Assembly: GCF_000741285.1 (NCBI RefSeq)
Contig: NZ_JGZE01000004.1
Coordinates: 124,001 to 188,000 of the forward strand
DNA length: 64,000 nucleotides
Reading direction: 5' to 3'
DNA from: Bifidobacterium mongoliense DSM 21395
GTDB lineage: Bacteria; Actinomycetota; Actinomycetes; Actinomycetales; Bifidobacteriaceae
The notes under the pieces: model-generated
The model's input: only the letters and a program-made list of their open reading frames with translations
Told to the model about the DNA's origin: nothing
Database searches by the model: none
In this document: piece by piece, positions 63,241 to 64,000 of the stretch
Numbering within the stretch: position 1 is the first letter of the stretch
How the letters are laid out: every line of letters begins with the position of its first letter
Position numbers and translations under genes: made by a program

Positions 63241-64000
63241 ATGGGCAGGAAACGGGCGGATGTCTTGCGGCGCATGATGCGCCGAGTGGCGGTGGCGTCG
63301 CACCGGACGGTATCGCACCATACCGTGTCCCTGCGGCTCGTGGGTTGGTCCGTGCTCGTGGGCGTGCTGGGCGGGGCGGTGGTCAGCGCGTTCCGTTGGC
63401 TGTTGGCGAGGGGCCTGGAGACGGTGCAATGGTGGTATTGGGGGCTGCCGAATCATCTCTGGCAGATCGTTCCCGCTATTGCGGGCTGTCTCGTGGTGTC
63501 GGCGGTGATCGCCGGGTTGATCGCCTCGCAGCCACTCATCAAAGGGTCGGGCATCCCCGACGTCGAACGCCGTCTGCGCGGCCCGTCGGCGCTTTCGTTC
63601 CCGTGGTGGGACGTCTTGTGGAAGAAATTCATCGGGGGCATTCTCGCCATTGGTCCGGGCGCATTCGCGGGGCGTGAGGGCCCCAGCATTCAGCTCGGCG
63701 CCTGCGTGGGCATGGGGTTGTCGGACAGGACGGCGACGACACGTCGGTTCCGGCGTGAGCTCGTCGCTGCAGGCGCCGCGGCAGGGCTCGCCGCCGCCTT
63801 TAATGCCCCGGTGGCCGCGGTGCTCTTCGTGGCGGAGGAGGTCTACGGCAGATTCTCCCTGCAGATCGGCATGTCATCCTTCGCCGCCGCCCTCGCGTCG
63901 GATGCGGTCGCCCAGCAGGTTTTCGGATTGGCTCCGGTCTTTCGCTTCCCCACGCTGGCCGCGCCGGGTCTGGGTGAGTACGGTGCGCTCGCGGTGCTCG
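63241..64000 (+). CDS. ClC-family chloride/proton antiporter (3' end outside window)
   Basis: The first 253 residues of a ClC protein run off the window. After a basic head (about 1-35), selectivity-filter blocks are intact: IKGSGIPDVERRL, PGAFAGREGPSIQLGA with the gating Glu, and AAAFNAPVAAVLFVAEEVYG with the internal proton Glu. This combination indicates an H+/Cl- exchanger rather than a channel. It would help acid resistance. ATG 63241 is chosen because it starts the basic head; the ribosome site is weak. Confidence 0.9.
   Translation, partial: MGRKRADVLRRMMRRVAVASHRTVSHHTVSLRLVGWSVLVGVLGGAVVSAFRWLLARGLETVQWWYWGLPNHLWQIVPAIAGCLVVSAVIAGLIASQPLIKGSGIPDVERRLRGPSALSFPWWDVLWKKFIGGILAIGPGAFAGREGPSIQLGACVGMGLSDRTATTRRFRRELVAAGAAAGLAAAFNAPVAAVLFVAEEVYGRFSLQIGMSSFAAALASDAVAQQVFGLAPVFRFPTLAAPGLGEYGALAVL

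Overview
The window is high-GC DNA from an actinobacterium, most likely Bifidobacterium. Evidence for this: ribosomal protein L32 of the [12 protein letters not shown] type with a zinc ribbon, the gene sets rpsP-khpA-rimM-trmD and coaD-(DivIVA-like)-DUF177-rpmF-rnc, leuCD divergent from an IclR regulator of the LtbR/NdgR type, and many genes whose start codon lies 6-8 nt after a -10 box, as expected for leaderless transcripts. It is chromosomal and mostly housekeeping, with one small decayed acquired patch (about 25.5-26.9 kb). The genus call is from recall of gene content, not a database search.

Layout. 0.1-7.3 kb: a metal-binding lipoprotein with Zur-like palindromes, an LtaS-type membrane phosphoglycerol transferase, a two-gene permease unit and a metallophosphoesterase. 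7.3-12.4 kb: leucine regulator, leuC, leuD, a stand-alone Lrp/AsnC ligand domain and a dihydroorotate dehydrogenase-like protein. 12.5-19.0 kb: murA, tag, plsC, gpsA, ddl and a CPBP protease (envelope precursors). 19.1-25.4 kb: MscS channel, adenine deaminase-type enzyme, Mbeg1-like hydrolase, lactonase, an atypical PfkB protein and rpmB. 25.5-27.4 kb: MarR regulator, broken UvrA-like ATPase and a small anchored protein. 27.5-32.2 kb: recG, DUF1345, rsmD, nitroreductase. 32.2-37.7 kb (minus): trmD, rimM, khpA, rpsP, an EEP-family protein and ffh. 38-47.1 kb: pyruvate oxidase, cysS, class I amidotransferase, ABC-F ATPase, ilvN and ilvB. 47.3-50.7 kb (minus): rnc, rpmF, DUF177, DivIVA-like protein, coaD. 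50.7-56.4 kb: repeat-rich spacers separating DUF3039, pncB, a Pr6Pr membrane protein, rph and an XTP/dITP pyrophosphatase gene. 56.5-64 kb: ArsR-like regulator divergent from an MFS exporter, AEC transporter, tRNA-Leu, short-chain dehydrogenase, a frameshifted Excalibur lipoprotein and the start of a ClC antiporter.

The most unusual property is tandem sequence duplication. There are two intergenic minisatellites (18 x 21 bp and 13 x 8 bp). Several duplications include a gene's own stop codon (DUF3039, rph, Pr6Pr, ddl). In-frame repeats have also expanded inside conserved enzymes (TrmD, IlvB, ABC-F). Other points of note are an 18-bp perfect operator palindrome between the ArsR-like gene and its MFS neighbour, a PfkB protein without the catalytic Asp, an rpmF gene whose ATG is out of frame, and competing hairpins between rpmF and rnc. 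No CRISPR array, prophage or intact insertion sequence was seen.
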